Shown one piece after another: positions 34,110 through 42,409 of a stretch of 64,000 nucleotides of DNA. Under the pieces are notes generated by a model. That model saw nothing but the letters and a program-made list of their open reading frames with translations, searched no databases and was not told where the DNA came from. This DNA is from Parvularcula sp039818345 (GTDB lineage: Bacteria > Pseudomonadota > Alphaproteobacteria > Caulobacterales > Parvularculaceae): assembly GCA_039818345.1 (NCBI GenBank), contig JBCBUC010000008.1:1-64000 (forward strand). Reading direction: 5' to 3'. Numbering within the stretch: the stretch's first letter is position 1; each line of letters starts with the position of its first letter. The position numbers and the translations under genes are program-made.

Positions 34110-34829
34110 CTAACGCCAGCAGGCCAAACGGTAGACGCGGAGGCCAACATAATCCCGACCGTTGCGAGACGTCATCCGGCCCTCGGCGAGGAGCTGCTCT
34201 CGATCATAACCCCAGACCCTGAGGCCTGTCTCTTCATCAATCAGCGTCGCAAGGTCCTGACGGATCTCGATCGTGTCCCAATGGTCCCGCATGAGATTCT
34301 CCATCGGCTCCAGACCCAAAAGATCATTGCACCAGGTGAGCATGACCCCTGCGGGGCGCATCATTGTCGGCCCACGCTTAATCACGTCAACGAGCAAAGG
34401 ATCGTCCGTGCCGCCATGATCGACAGGAGCATTTTGCCTCGTGGTCATCGACGGTGCTGCGCCGGGGACATTGGCCAAGATGACGTCAAAGGTTTCATCC
34501 AGCCCGATCGCATCAAGACCATTGGACAAGCGCGTCTCGACCCCCAGGCCAAAACGCTCCGCATTGTGCCGTGTACAGTCTAGAGCCGCCTCGTTGATAT
34601 CGATCGCGGTCACCTCGGCGCCGCCGAGGCCAGCAGCGAGCGACAGGACACCGGAACCACATCCAATATCGAGCACCTTAAGGCCAGCGAAGGGCATGGT
34701 CGCCATTTCAGCAAGAAAGCAACGGGCAAGGAAAGTCGGGGCAAAGACCGACGGATCGTCAAGCTCAATCGTGATGACTTGGGCGCTCAATAACGTGCCA
34801 ATTCTCACCGCATATGTTCGATCCACCAT
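34110..34829 (-). CDS. SAM-dependent methyltransferase, PrmA/HemK-like fold
   Basis: 239 residues. Motif I is LKVLDIGCGSGVLSLAAGLGG, motif II ends VTAIDINEAALDC, and ILANVPGAAP sits where N6-/protein-glutamine methyltransferases have NPPY; here it is NVPG, so it is not a classic HemK enzyme. The N-terminus (YAVRIGTLLSAQVITIELDDPSVFAPTFLA) resembles the substrate-binding strand region of related small-molecule or protein methyltransferases. ATG 34829 with GGGTGG upstream is preferred to 34874. Target unknown. Confidence 0.78.
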   Translation of the reverse strand: MVDRTYAVRIGTLLSAQVITIELDDPSVFAPTFLARCFLAEMATMPFAGLKVLDIGCGSGVLSLAAGLGGAEVTAIDINEAALDCTRHNAERFGLGVETRLSNGLDAIGLDETFDVILANVPGAAPSMTTRQNAPVDHGGTDDPLLVDVIKRGPTMMRPAGVMLTWCNDLLGLEPMENLMRDHWDTIEIRQDLATLIDEETGLRVWGYDREQLLAEGRMTSRNGRDYVGLRVYRLACWR

Positions 34830-34993
34830 CGTCCCACCCTTTTTTGACGGACCTTGAAGACATAAGCCGGGCAATCGAAAAATGAAGACAACATCGCCGG
34901 CTATACCGGTGCCTTCTTTTTTTGGAGCCTAACCTCAAGCTGAACGATCGCGGCTTCCCATCATCCAAACGAAGCCCTAGAGCCTGGCGCTCC

Positions 34994-36880
34994 ATGCTTC
35001 ATATCAATGACCTCACCTATCGCATCGAAGGACGCCCGTTGTTTGAACAAGCAACAGCGATGATCTCTGACGGCTGGACGGTGGGGTTCACCGGCCGCAA
35101 CGGAACGGGGAAATCGACCCTCTTCCGCCTCATCCGCGATGAAATCAGCCCCGACGATGGTGGGATATCGATCCGACCTGGCGCACGCATCGGCGGCGTC
35201 GCGCAGGAGGCTCCTGCGACCCAAGACAGTCTTCTCGACACCGTTCTCGCAGCTGACGAGGAACGGTCAGCCCTCATGACACGGATGGAAACCGAAGACG
35301 ATCCGATGGCGATCGCCGACATCCAAACAAGGCTGGCTGATATCGAGGCGCATTCGGCTGAGGCCCGTGCAGCGGCCGTTCTTTCTGGGCTTGGTTTCTC
35401 CACCGCGGAACAGGCACGGGCGTGTGCTGAGTTTTCTGGCGGTTGGCGGATGCGCGTGGCGCTTGCCGGTGTCCTTTTTGCCAAGCCCGATCTTCTTCTC
35501 CTTGATGAACCGACCAACTATCTCGATTTGGAAGGGGCGGCTTGGCTTGAGACGTATCTCGCCAAATATCCGTACTCTGCGATAATCATCAGTCACGACC
35601 GCGGGCTTCTTAATCGATCGGTCAGCCATATTCTGGCACTCGATCACAAAAAACTCTCCGTCCACGTGGGAAATTACGACACCTATGCAAGAAGACGGGC
35701 GGAACAGGCCCGCCTCGCCAGCGCGAGGGCTGAAAAAATTGAGGCGCAGCGCGCTCATATGCAGGCCTTTGTCGATCGTTTCAAAGCTAAGGCGTCAAAA
35801 GCCAAACAGGCGCAAAGCCGCGTCAAAGCGATCGAAAAACTAGCATCGGTGGATCTGCCTATTGCTGAGCGGACAACGCCCTTTCATTTCCCCTCGCCCA
35901 AACCCGTCATGGCCCCGCCGATCGTCCGTCTGGAGAAGGCGTTTATCGGTTATGAAGAAGGCAACGCCGTGCTGCGCGATATCACCTTGCGGATCGATAG
36001 TGACGATCGCGTGGCGATCTTGGGCGCCAATGGCCAGGGCAAATCCACCTTGGTGAAGGCAATTGCAGGCCGCCTGATGCCGCTGGACGGCAACCTCTAC
36101 AAACACAAAAAACTCAAAGTCGCCTATTTTGCTCAGCACCAAGTCGATGAGCTCAAACCCAAACAATCAGCCTACGATCACGTTCGCGCCTTGATGCCCG
36201 AGGGAACCGAAGCCGAAGTTCGAGCTCGTACCGCACAAATCGGCTTTGGACCGCAAAAGGCCGACACAAAAGTCGAGAGGCTCTCCGGCGGGGAAAAGGC
36301 ACGCCTGCTCTTTGGTCTGATCACCTTTGATCATCCGCATATGATGATCCTCGATGAGCCGACCAACCACCTCGATATCGACAGCCGAGATGCCTTGATC
36401 GAGGCGTTGAATGTTTACGAGGGCGCGGTGCTTCTGATCACCCACGACGCCCATTTGGCCGAGGCGGTGGCTGATACCCTCTGGGAGGTGCGCAGCGGCG
36501 GGGTGCATCAGCTTGATGATAGCCTTGATGACTATCGACAACGGGTTCTCTCCCTGGAACGGCGGAACAGCGGCAAGGCCAAACCCACCAGCGAAAGCGG
36601 CGCGGACCGGCGACGCGACGCGGCGGAAAAACGCAAGGCGCTGCAGCCGTTGAAGAAAAAGGTCCAGAGCGCTGAGAAGGAAATCGACCGCTTATCCGCC
36701 GCCATTGCCAAACTCGACGATGCACTGGCCGATCCGGCGCTCTATGAGAAAGATCCCTCACGGGCGGCATCCCTCAACAAGGACCGTGCTGATCACGTCA
36801 GGGCGTTGGAAAACGCCGAAGAGCAATGGTTGGAAGCCAGCAGCGCCTATGACGATGCTGTCGCGGATGCCGGTTTATGA
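34994..36880 (+). CDS. ABC-F family ATPase (YheS/Uup-like)
   Basis: 628 residues with two ABC ATPase domains: Walker A GRNGTGKSTLFR and GANGQGKSTLVK, signatures SGGWRMRVALAG and LSGGEKARLLFG, Walker B LLLLDEPTNYLDL and MMILDEPTNHLDI. The interdomain linker (about 240-310) is the charged P-site tRNA interaction motif of ABC-F translation factors. A C-terminal coiled coil (about 545-628; PLKKKVQSAEKEIDRL) is present as in Uup/YheS. No membrane segments, so a translation factor, not a transporter. The ATG at 34994 gives the normal start MLHINDLTYR. Confidence 0.92.
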   Translation: MLHINDLTYRIEGRPLFEQATAMISDGWTVGFTGRNGTGKSTLFRLIRDEISPDDGGISIRPGARIGGVAQEAPATQDSLLDTVLAADEERSALMTRMETEDDPMAIADIQTRLADIEAHSAEARAAAVLSGLGFSTAEQARACAEFSGGWRMRVALAGVLFAKPDLLLLDEPTNYLDLEGAAWLETYLAKYPYSAIIISHDRGLLNRSVSHILALDHKKLSVHVGNYDTYARRRAEQARLASARAEKIEAQRAHMQAFVDRFKAKASKAKQAQSRVKAIEKLASVDLPIAERTTPFHFPSPKPVMAPPIVRLEKAFIGYEEGNAVLRDITLRIDSDDRVAILGANGQGKSTLVKAIAGRLMPLDGNLYKHKKLKVAYFAQHQVDELKPKQSAYDHVRALMPEGTEAEVRARTAQIGFGPQKADTKVERLSGGEKARLLFGLITFDHPHMMILDEPTNHLDIDSRDALIEALNVYEGAVLLITHDAHLAEAVADTLWEVRSGGVHQLDDSLDDYRQRVLSLERRNSGKAKPTSESGADRRRDAAEKRKALQPLKKKVQSAEKEIDRLSAAIAKLDDALADPALYEKDPSRAASLNKDRADHVRALENAEEQWLEASSAYDDAVADAGL

Positions 36881-36982
36881 CCGCTAAGACGCATCATCAC
36901 TAACCAAAACCAAACCCGCTCTTGCGCGGTTGTTCGTTTTTCTTAAAAAGCGGTTAGGGAACTTACAGCTTGGGGAATCACC

Positions 36983-37390
36983 ATGAACAAACTTACCCTG
37001 CTCGCAGGTGCGGCATCGCTTTTGGCTATCGCAGCATGCGACCAAGTCACTGAAATGAAAGATAAAGCGATGGAAGCCATTGAGGCCGAAGTCGAAGAAG
37101 CTGCTGAAGAGGCTCCTGCCCCTGAAGCAGAAGAAGCACCCGTGATGGACGCCGAAGAGGCAACCATGGACATGGAAGCCGCTGTCGAAGAGATGGCTGC
37201 TGACGTTGAAGCTGCTGCAGAAGAAATGGCCGACGAAGCCATGGAAGCCGGTGAAGAGATGGCGGCTGAAGCAGAAGAAATGGCTGACGATGCCATGGAA
37301 GCTGTCGAAGGCATGGCTGCTGACATGGAAGCCGCTGTTGAAGACGCAGCCGCCGACGTCGAAGCAGAGATGGACGGCACCGAGCAGTAA
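36983..37390 (+). CDS. acidic Ala/Glu/Met-rich repeat lipoprotein
   Basis: 135 residues. The signal peptide ends in a clean lipobox (LLAIAAC, Cys19), so the mature protein is a lipoprotein. The rest is almost only Ala, Glu, Asp, Met and Val, in imperfect 11-residue units such as VEAAAEEMADE and AMEAGEEMAAE (about residues 60-130), predicting one long, strongly acidic amphipathic helix or coiled coil. There is no aromatic residue in the mature part. GGGGAAT precedes the ATG and a strong terminator follows, so it is a single-gene transcript. No family recognised; a role as a periplasmic spacer, cation buffer or envelope stress protein is speculation. The antisense frames here are shadows of its low-complexity codons. 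Confidence 0.85.
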   Translation: MNKLTLLAGAASLLAIAACDQVTEMKDKAMEAIEAEVEEAAEEAPAPEAEEAPVMDAEEATMDMEAAVEEMAADVEAAAEEMADEAMEAGEEMAAEAEEMADDAMEAVEGMAADMEAAVEDAAADVEAEMDGTEQ

Positions 37391-37415
37391 GCTCAAAGAC
37401 CGATCGAAAACGAAG

Positions 37416-37441
37416 AAGCCCCGCTCGAGCGGGGCTTTTTT
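37416..37441 (+). terminator. intrinsic terminator of the repeat lipoprotein gene
   Basis: AAGCCCCGCTCGAGCGGGGC forms an almost loopless GC-rich stem continuing into a T-run (37436-37441), 25 bases after the stop codon at 37390. It is the best intrinsic terminator in the window. Confidence 0.93.
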
Positions 37442-37506
37442 GTGGACGGGTCCTCGCGACGCTGGTTTCATCAGCGGAGGAACGGGGCCGAATGGGAGGG
37501 CATTCC

Positions 37507-37764
37507 ATGTTACGATTTTTAGCCAGCGCGATCGTGTCGATCGCCGGTATTGTCATGATCTTCATTGGTGTTTTGGGACCATTGACACCGAGTGAAGGCA
37601 TGCCGTTGCTCGAGACCGTGTTCCTCTATGCAATCTTACCGCTTGCGATGATCGCGGTGAGCATCAGCTACACCACCTCGACAATTTTTCGGCTGTTTCT
37701 CACGCTCGTGCTGATCGGTGCGATCTTCGTGCTCGGGTATATCTTCCTCGGCATCACCCGTTAA
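37507..37764 (+). CDS. small three-helix membrane protein
   Basis: 85 residues with three hydrophobic segments (about 3-25, 35-55 and 58-82) and short loops (LTPSEGMPLLETV). The ATG at 37507 is chosen because GGGAGGGC lies eight bases upstream; the ATG at 37492 lacks a site. I recognise no family. It follows the lipoprotein terminator and overlaps the convergent DUF2799 gene by four bases at the stop. Confidence 0.65.
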   Translation: MLRFLASAIVSIAGIVMIFIGVLGPLTPSEGMPLLETVFLYAILPLAMIAVSISYTTSTIFRLFLTLVLIGAIFVLGYIFLGITR

Positions 37765-38420
37765 AAGAACGGGCGCGGCCCAAACCCAAGACCAAACTCC
37801 GCGCGCACCCGGTCGAGGTCGAACTGCGCGCGGCTCAGATCACGCTCTCGATCAGCGATATCGAACAAGAGCCTGACCTCATCCGCTTCGTAATCGTCAG
37901 CACGATTGAGCTGATAGCGTAGCTCCCGCTCCAAATCGTCGATTTTGTCGGGATCTTCTTCTTTACGAAGCCGTGCGCGGATCGATCGAGCTTCTTGCCG
38001 CGCAAAATTGCGGTCATCAATCGAGCGCTCAAGGGCGTTCCGTGCACGATCGAGTTCGCGTTCAGCTTCACTGTAGTTAAGCGCTGTTTGGTGGATCAAT
38101 GTGAGGCTGGGGTCGGCGCCGACACATTGTGTGGTGCTGCCGCGTCCTGAAAGACCAGCAATATAAGCGCCTTCCGGCGTGCAAAAGCGCACAAGTCCTT
38201 GTTGCCTGCCGCGCTCGAAGGCCGCGTAGTCAGGAACAATCGCATAGCGGCTGCATTGCGAGGCAAGACGCGAATAGCTCGTGGGACCGCCGCCATACTG
38301 TCCGGCACTTCGTCCTTCTGCTTCCCAGTTGAGAATTTGGCACTGGTCCTCTGACAGGCCAGCGCACCCTGACACAACACTTAGGGTGACGATCAAGCCC
38401 ACAACAACGCGCACCAACAT
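37761..38420 (-). CDS. DUF2799 lipoprotein
   Basis: 219 residues. Signal peptide with lipobox VVSGC (Cys19). The DUF2799 part (about 24-110) has the family pattern of cysteines and Gly/Tyr residues: CQILNWEAEGRSAGQYGG, YAAFERGRQQGLVRFCTPEG. It is followed by a long coiled coil (about 120-210; DRARNALERSIDDRNFARQEAR). Envelope lipoprotein of unknown function; its position next to the Lol sorting genes may be chance. The ATG at 38420 follows GAGGAG. Confidence 0.85.
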   Translation of the reverse strand: MLVRVVVGLIVTLSVVSGCAGLSEDQCQILNWEAEGRSAGQYGGGPTSYSRLASQCSRYAIVPDYAAFERGRQQGLVRFCTPEGAYIAGLSGRGSTTQCVGADPSLTLIHQTALNYSEAERELDRARNALERSIDDRNFARQEARSIRARLRKEEDPDKIDDLERELRYQLNRADDYEADEVRLLFDIADRERDLSRAQFDLDRVRAEFGLGFGPRPFF

Positions 38421-38472
38421 GATCCACCAACTCCTCAAACACAAAGCAGTGTAACCCCGAAGACCGCAGAGG

Positions 38473-39135
38473 TTAACCGACCAATTGCTGTCCTTGAATC
38501 CGCAGGATCCGCGGCAACCGCGCGGCGAGCCCCTCGTCATGGGTGGCGACGATCATGGCCATGCCGTTTTCGTGCTGTGTCTCGACCAGCAGCTCAAAAA
38601 CCCTGGCAGAAGTTTCTTGATCGAGGTTCCCCGTGGGCTCATCGGCCAGGATGAGCCGCGGCTCGTTCGCTAGGGCCCGGGCAATCGCTACCCGCTGTTT
38701 CTCCCCGCCGGACAATTGGGCTGGTTGATGGCTCAGGCGCTCGCCCAAACCAAGACGCTCGAGAAGGTCGCCTGCCCGCCTTTTTGCCACCGCCTCGCTG
38801 AGGCCTTTGATCAGCATCGGTATCATCACATTCATCCGTGCATTGAATTCAGGCAGCAGATGATGGAACTGATAGACAAAACCCACCGTCTGCCGACGGA
38901 TGGCTGTGCGTTGGCGGTCAGAGAGGCCCGCAGTGGCAGACCCGGCGATCGTCACTTCGCCCGCGCTTGGCTTTTCAAGAAGCCCAGCGATATGCAAGAG
39001 CGATGACTTCCCCGATCCTGACGGACCAAGAAGCGCTGCTGAGCCGCCCTCCTCAATCGCCAAGTCCAAGTTGTCGAAAATCGTCAGGGCCCCATAACGG
39101 CGGGAAACGCCATCGAGCCTGATGGCGTCACTCAT
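38473..39135 (-). CDS. lolD: lipoprotein-releasing system ATPase LolD
   Basis: 220 residues; ATPase of the LolCDE complex that extracts outer-membrane lipoproteins from the inner membrane. Walker A GPSGSGKSSLLH, the LolD-typical FVYQFHHLLPEFNARMNV, signature LSGGEKQRVAIARAL, Walker B LILADEPTGNLD. Overlaps the permease gene by eight bases. Confidence 0.94.
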   Translation of the reverse strand: MSDAIRLDGVSRRYGALTIFDNLDLAIEEGGSAALLGPSGSGKSSLLHIAGLLEKPSAGEVTIAGSATAGLSDRQRTAIRRQTVGFVYQFHHLLPEFNARMNVMIPMLIKGLSEAVAKRRAGDLLERLGLGERLSHQPAQLSGGEKQRVAIARALANEPRLILADEPTGNLDQETSARVFELLVETQHENGMAMIVATHDEGLAARLPRILRIQGQQLVG

Positions 39136-40417
39136 AACGAAGGGCCTCCACTGGATCGAGCCGTGATGCTCTCCACGCAGGATAGGCCGCTGACGTCAGC
39201 GCCATCATGAGGGCAAAGATGAGGACATTGCGCACCTCAGAAAACTCAAAGATCGAAGGTATCTCGTCGAGGTAATAGATCGCTGGATTGAAGAGACGAA
39301 ATCCGAGGACAGACGATAAAAACCGCTCCACCGCCCCTAGGTTCGCCGCAAGCGCACTGCCCAGGGCCACACCAAAGAGCGCACCCGTTGTTCCTATTAG
39401 TCCGCCCACCATCAAAAAAATCCGCAGGATCGAACCCTCCGTCGCCCCAACCGTGCGCAGGACGGCAATGTCGCTGGTTTTGTCTTTGACCAGCATCACC
39501 AACCCCGAAATGATGTTGAGGGTGGCAATGCCTACGATCATCAACAGGATGATGCGCTGTAGCCCGCGCTCCACCTCAAGCGCATTGTTGAGGGAGCGGA
39601 AGCGATCCCGCCAATCAAGGACATAAGCCTGGCGCCCGACGGCCTCTTCGATCAAAGGCAGATAGGGATCAATCACCAACGGGTCATCGACCCTGATCTC
39701 TATCTCCGTGATCTGCCCGCGCTTGCGCCCAAAAAGCTGGGCCTGCTCAAGCGGCATGTAGAGAAGGATCCCATCATACTCAGAATTCCCCACGGCAAAG
39801 ACCGCATCAACAGTATAGGTTTTCTCCGTTGTCGGTGTGTTGCCAAAGGGTGTTTCCGCGCCGCCGCCCGTGATCAAGGTCAGCTGATCACCCGCACCAA
39901 CCCGAAGCTTTGCCGACACACCGATCCCCAACGCGATGCCGTTGCCGCCCCGCTCACCAAGGCCGAAACGGTCGAAATTTCCATCGCGCCGCGCGTTCGG
40001 TCCGGCGACCTGGTCGATTGCCAATAGATCATCGCGCTCAACACCTTGAATATAAACCGGCGTCTGACCTTCGGTGCTCACCGCATAAGCTTCGATTTTC
40101 AAGACGGGGACAGCTCGTTCGACGCCATCAATGTCTTCGATCATGCGCAAGAGGTCGCCATCCGCAGGCAGCGTGTTGCGCGGCGGCTGGACAAAGATGT
40201 GTCCGTTCACCCCTAAAAGCTGATCAAGCAGTGTCACGCGAAAGCCCTGCATCACCGACATGACAACGATCAGTGTCGCGACGGATAACATGATGCCCAG
40301 AAATGCGATGATCGAGATCAGGCTGACCCCTGCCCCCTTCCGGGTGGCCCGGAGATAGCGCAGCGCCAAGATACGTTCGAATAGCCCGAAGGGCGTGGGC
40401 GCTGCCCGGTGACTCAT
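39128..40417 (-). CDS. lolC: lipoprotein-releasing ABC permease LolC/LolE
   Basis: 429 residues: first helix near 28-52 (GVSLISIIAFLGIMLSVATLIVVMSVM), large periplasmic domain (about 55-280), and three C-terminal helices in the FtsX domain (about 285-420). The start FERILALRYLRATRKGAGVSLISI is typical of the family. A single LolC/E-type gene serves as a homodimeric LolF in many alphaproteobacteria, so lolF may be a better name. It precedes lolD in one operon, here separated from the proS-dnaE neighbourhood it has in many relatives. Confidence 0.92.
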   Translation of the reverse strand: MSHRAAPTPFGLFERILALRYLRATRKGAGVSLISIIAFLGIMLSVATLIVVMSVMQGFRVTLLDQLLGVNGHIFVQPPRNTLPADGDLLRMIEDIDGVERAVPVLKIEAYAVSTEGQTPVYIQGVERDDLLAIDQVAGPNARRDGNFDRFGLGERGGNGIALGIGVSAKLRVGAGDQLTLITGGGAETPFGNTPTTEKTYTVDAVFAVGNSEYDGILLYMPLEQAQLFGRKRGQITEIEIRVDDPLVIDPYLPLIEEAVGRQAYVLDWRDRFRSLNNALEVERGLQRIILLMIVGIATLNIISGLVMLVKDKTSDIAVLRTVGATEGSILRIFLMVGGLIGTTGALFGVALGSALAANLGAVERFLSSVLGFRLFNPAIYYLDEIPSIFEFSEVRNVLIFALMMALTSAAYPAWRASRLDPVEALRYE

Positions 40418-40500
40418 GACGGGAACCTTTTACTCAAAAGGCCGTTTGGCAAGTTCGCGAGGCGCCGTAAAGCAAACGTCTCGCAAGCTTTGGACATGCT

Positions 40501-41181
40501 ATGTCGCCCCGTGTGCCTGTGACGGACCGACTTCCCGGAGAAACCCCTCTTGAAGGACGCTATGTGCGCCTTTTACCGCTCGCATGGCCAGAACCGGGCA
40601 AAGCCCTTTGCCAGATGATGGCTGGAGAGGAAGAAGGGCTTTGGCGTTATATGCTGTGGGGGCCCTTTCCCTCGCCTCACGACGCTGAAACCGCGCTTCG
40701 CGAGCGACAGAAAACCGGCAACACGATGGTGATCGTGAACCTCGATGGCAAGGTGATGGGCACGGCGTCCTTTCTTCGGGTCAGACCAGCGCATGGCAGC
40801 GCTGAGCTTGGGTCGATCGTCTATGGCGCCGCGATGCAGCGCTCGCCTGCAGGGACCGAGGCTATGTATCTCATGATGCGCCATCTCTTCGACAACCTCA
40901 GCTATCGGCGCTGTGAATGGCAATGCAATGCCGCGAACGGACGTTCGTTTCGCGCAGCGGAGCGTCTTGGCTTTCGTTTTGAAGGCGTGCACCGCCAGGA
41001 CATGATCTCCAAAGGCGCTAACCGAGACACCGCCTGGTTTTCGATCGTGGATAGCGAATGGCCGGCCCGTTCAAAGGCACTCACGGACTGGCTCGATCCA
41101 TCCAATCATGATGAAGCTGGGCGCCAGCGCATGCCGCTTAACGCCGTTATGGGTGGGCCGTACCGCCCTGACTTTTCTTGA
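40501..41181 (+). CDS. GNAT-family N-acetyltransferase (RimJ/RimL-like)
   Basis: 226 residues. RimL-like layout: TPLEGRYVRLLPL at the N-terminus, MGTASFLRVRPAHGSAELGSIVYG, then the acetyl-CoA motif region TEAMYLMMRHLFDNLSYRRCEWQCNAANGRSFRAAERLGFRFEG. This C-terminal pattern (R-C-E-W-x-x-N-x-x-S) is shared by uncharacterised RimJ/L-type acetyltransferases. Substrate unknown. Divergent from lolC with an 83-base gap; no obvious ribosome site. Confidence 0.88.
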   Translation: MSPRVPVTDRLPGETPLEGRYVRLLPLAWPEPGKALCQMMAGEEEGLWRYMLWGPFPSPHDAETALRERQKTGNTMVIVNLDGKVMGTASFLRVRPAHGSAELGSIVYGAAMQRSPAGTEAMYLMMRHLFDNLSYRRCEWQCNAANGRSFRAAERLGFRFEGVHRQDMISKGANRDTAWFSIVDSEWPARSKALTDWLDPSNHDEAGRQRMPLNAVMGGPYRPDFS

Positions 41182-41197
41182 GCGCTGTCCATGGTGC

Positions 41198-41244
41198 TTG
41201 CCGCCTTCCTGGTTGTGTCTTATAGTTCGTTCGCTAACGAACGA
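41198..41244 (+). promoter_or_regulatory. promoter with inverted-repeat operator for the Acg-marR operon
   Basis: TTGCCG (41198-41203) and TATAGT (41221-41226) are spaced by 17 bases. Directly after the -10 element comes TCGTTCGCTAACGAACGA (41227-41244): perfect 7-bp arms with a CTAA centre. Binding there would cover the transcription start, the expected place for autorepression by the MarR protein encoded second in the operon. It ends seven bases before the ATG and overlaps no coding sequence. Confidence 0.75.
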
Positions 41245-41251
41245 GGTGATT

Positions 41252-42409
41252 ATGCATCGTAGGCAGTTTTTGCGCGTCGGCGGGGCATCGGCGCTGGTAA
41301 TCGGCGCCGCTGGAGCCGGCGGTTATTTCTACCTCAGGGGCCCTGGCGTTGGGCCAGCGACCCTGCCCTGGCGGCAGGCCGGCCGCAGTTTTGGCGATCC
41401 GCGTCTTGATGCGCTCGCCTATGCGATCTTGGCACCGAACCCCCACAACAAGCAGCCATGGCGTTTCGCGCTTGAAGGCGATGATCAGGTGCTGGTGCAT
41501 TGCGATCTCGACCGGCGCCTGCCCGCGACCGATCCTTATGACCGGCAAATCACCATCGGCTTTGGCGCCATGATCGCCCTCTTTCGCATGGCGGCGGAAG
41601 CCGCCGGGCATAGCGTACAAGTCGATCCGTTTCCTGAAGGAACAGATCCCCTATCGCTCGACAAGCGTCCGATTGCGCGGCTCACCCTTGCTAAGGGCAG
41701 CGCCGAAGAAGATCCGCTCTTCAAGAACGTTCTTTCTCGGCACACCAACCGTGCTCCATTTAACGAGCAAGCCGTTAACCGAGCCGATGCGGAAGCGATC
41801 GTCACGGCAGGTCAGGTGCCCGGAGACGACAGCTCCGATCCTGGCTTTATCCTTGACCCAGAAGAGATGACCGCGGTCAAGGCGATCGCCGACGAATCCT
41901 GGCGGATCGAACATGCAACCTACACGACCTTTAAAGAATCAGTAGACGTTACCCGTATTGGCAACAGAGAAGTGGCAGCGAACCCGGATGGTATTTCGCT
42001 GTCCGGAGCTCTCTTTGAGCTTTTCAAGCGAACTGGTCTCGTCACCCGGGAAAATATGCTGACCGAAAACTCCATGGCGTGGACAACCGCGCGCGATGGA
42101 TATCTTCAATCAGTCAACACAGCTCGCGGCTTCCTGACCCTGACCGCTATGGAGAACACGCGCCTTGGCCAGCTGGTCACCGGTGAGCAATGGCTCCGTA
42201 TGCATCTCAAAGCCACCGAACTCGGCATCGCCTATCATCCATTAAGCCAGAGCCTACAGGAGTTCGAGGAAATGGCCGTACCCTACGCCGCTATCCATGA
42301 ACGCTTGAGACCCGGAGGGATCGTGCATATGCTGGTGCGCATTGGCTACGCACCAGACGCGAATCCGGCGCCGCGTTGGCCGCTCACGGCCAAACTTGAA
42401 GGAGCCTAA
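41252..42409 (+). CDS. Tat-exported Acg-family nitroreductase-like flavoprotein
   Basis: 385 residues. The N-terminus RRQFLRVGGASALVIGAAGAGG is a twin-arginine signal. The body fits the Acg/nitroreductase-like FMN family: SPHNKQPW-type motif APNPHNKQPWRFAL (about 67-80), RQITIGFGAMIALFRMAAEAAG and, near the C-terminus, GEQWLRMHLKATELGIAYHPLSQ. Such proteins bind flavin and may scavenge it or reduce quinones or nitro compounds. The ATG follows GAGGTG. The stop overlaps marR (TAATG). The frame opens at 41108 inside the acetyltransferase gene, which is rejected because the promoter lies in between. Confidence 0.88.
   Translation: MHRRQFLRVGGASALVIGAAGAGGYFYLRGPGVGPATLPWRQAGRSFGDPRLDALAYAILAPNPHNKQPWRFALEGDDQVLVHCDLDRRLPATDPYDRQITIGFGAMIALFRMAAEAAGHSVQVDPFPEGTDPLSLDKRPIARLTLAKGSAEEDPLFKNVLSRHTNRAPFNEQAVNRADAEAIVTAGQVPGDDSSDPGFILDPEEMTAVKAIADESWRIEHATYTTFKESVDVTRIGNREVAANPDGISLSGALFELFKRTGLVTRENMLTENSMAWTTARDGYLQSVNTARGFLTLTAMENTRLGQLVTGEQWLRMHLKATELGIAYHPLSQSLQEFEEMAVPYAAIHERLRPGGIVHMLVRIGYAPDANPAPRWPLTAKLEGA

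Noticed and set aside
36943..36957. TTAA-N7-TTAG before the repeat lipoprotein as a CtrA site
   Set aside because: One mismatch in a short AT-containing motif; expected by chance at this rate and without further support.
36884..37471. Two long minus-strand frames (Phe/His/Ser-rich and Ser/Ala-rich)
   Set aside because: Shadows of the low-complexity GAA/GCT codons of the acidic lipoprotein gene, which has a lipobox, ribosome site and terminator.
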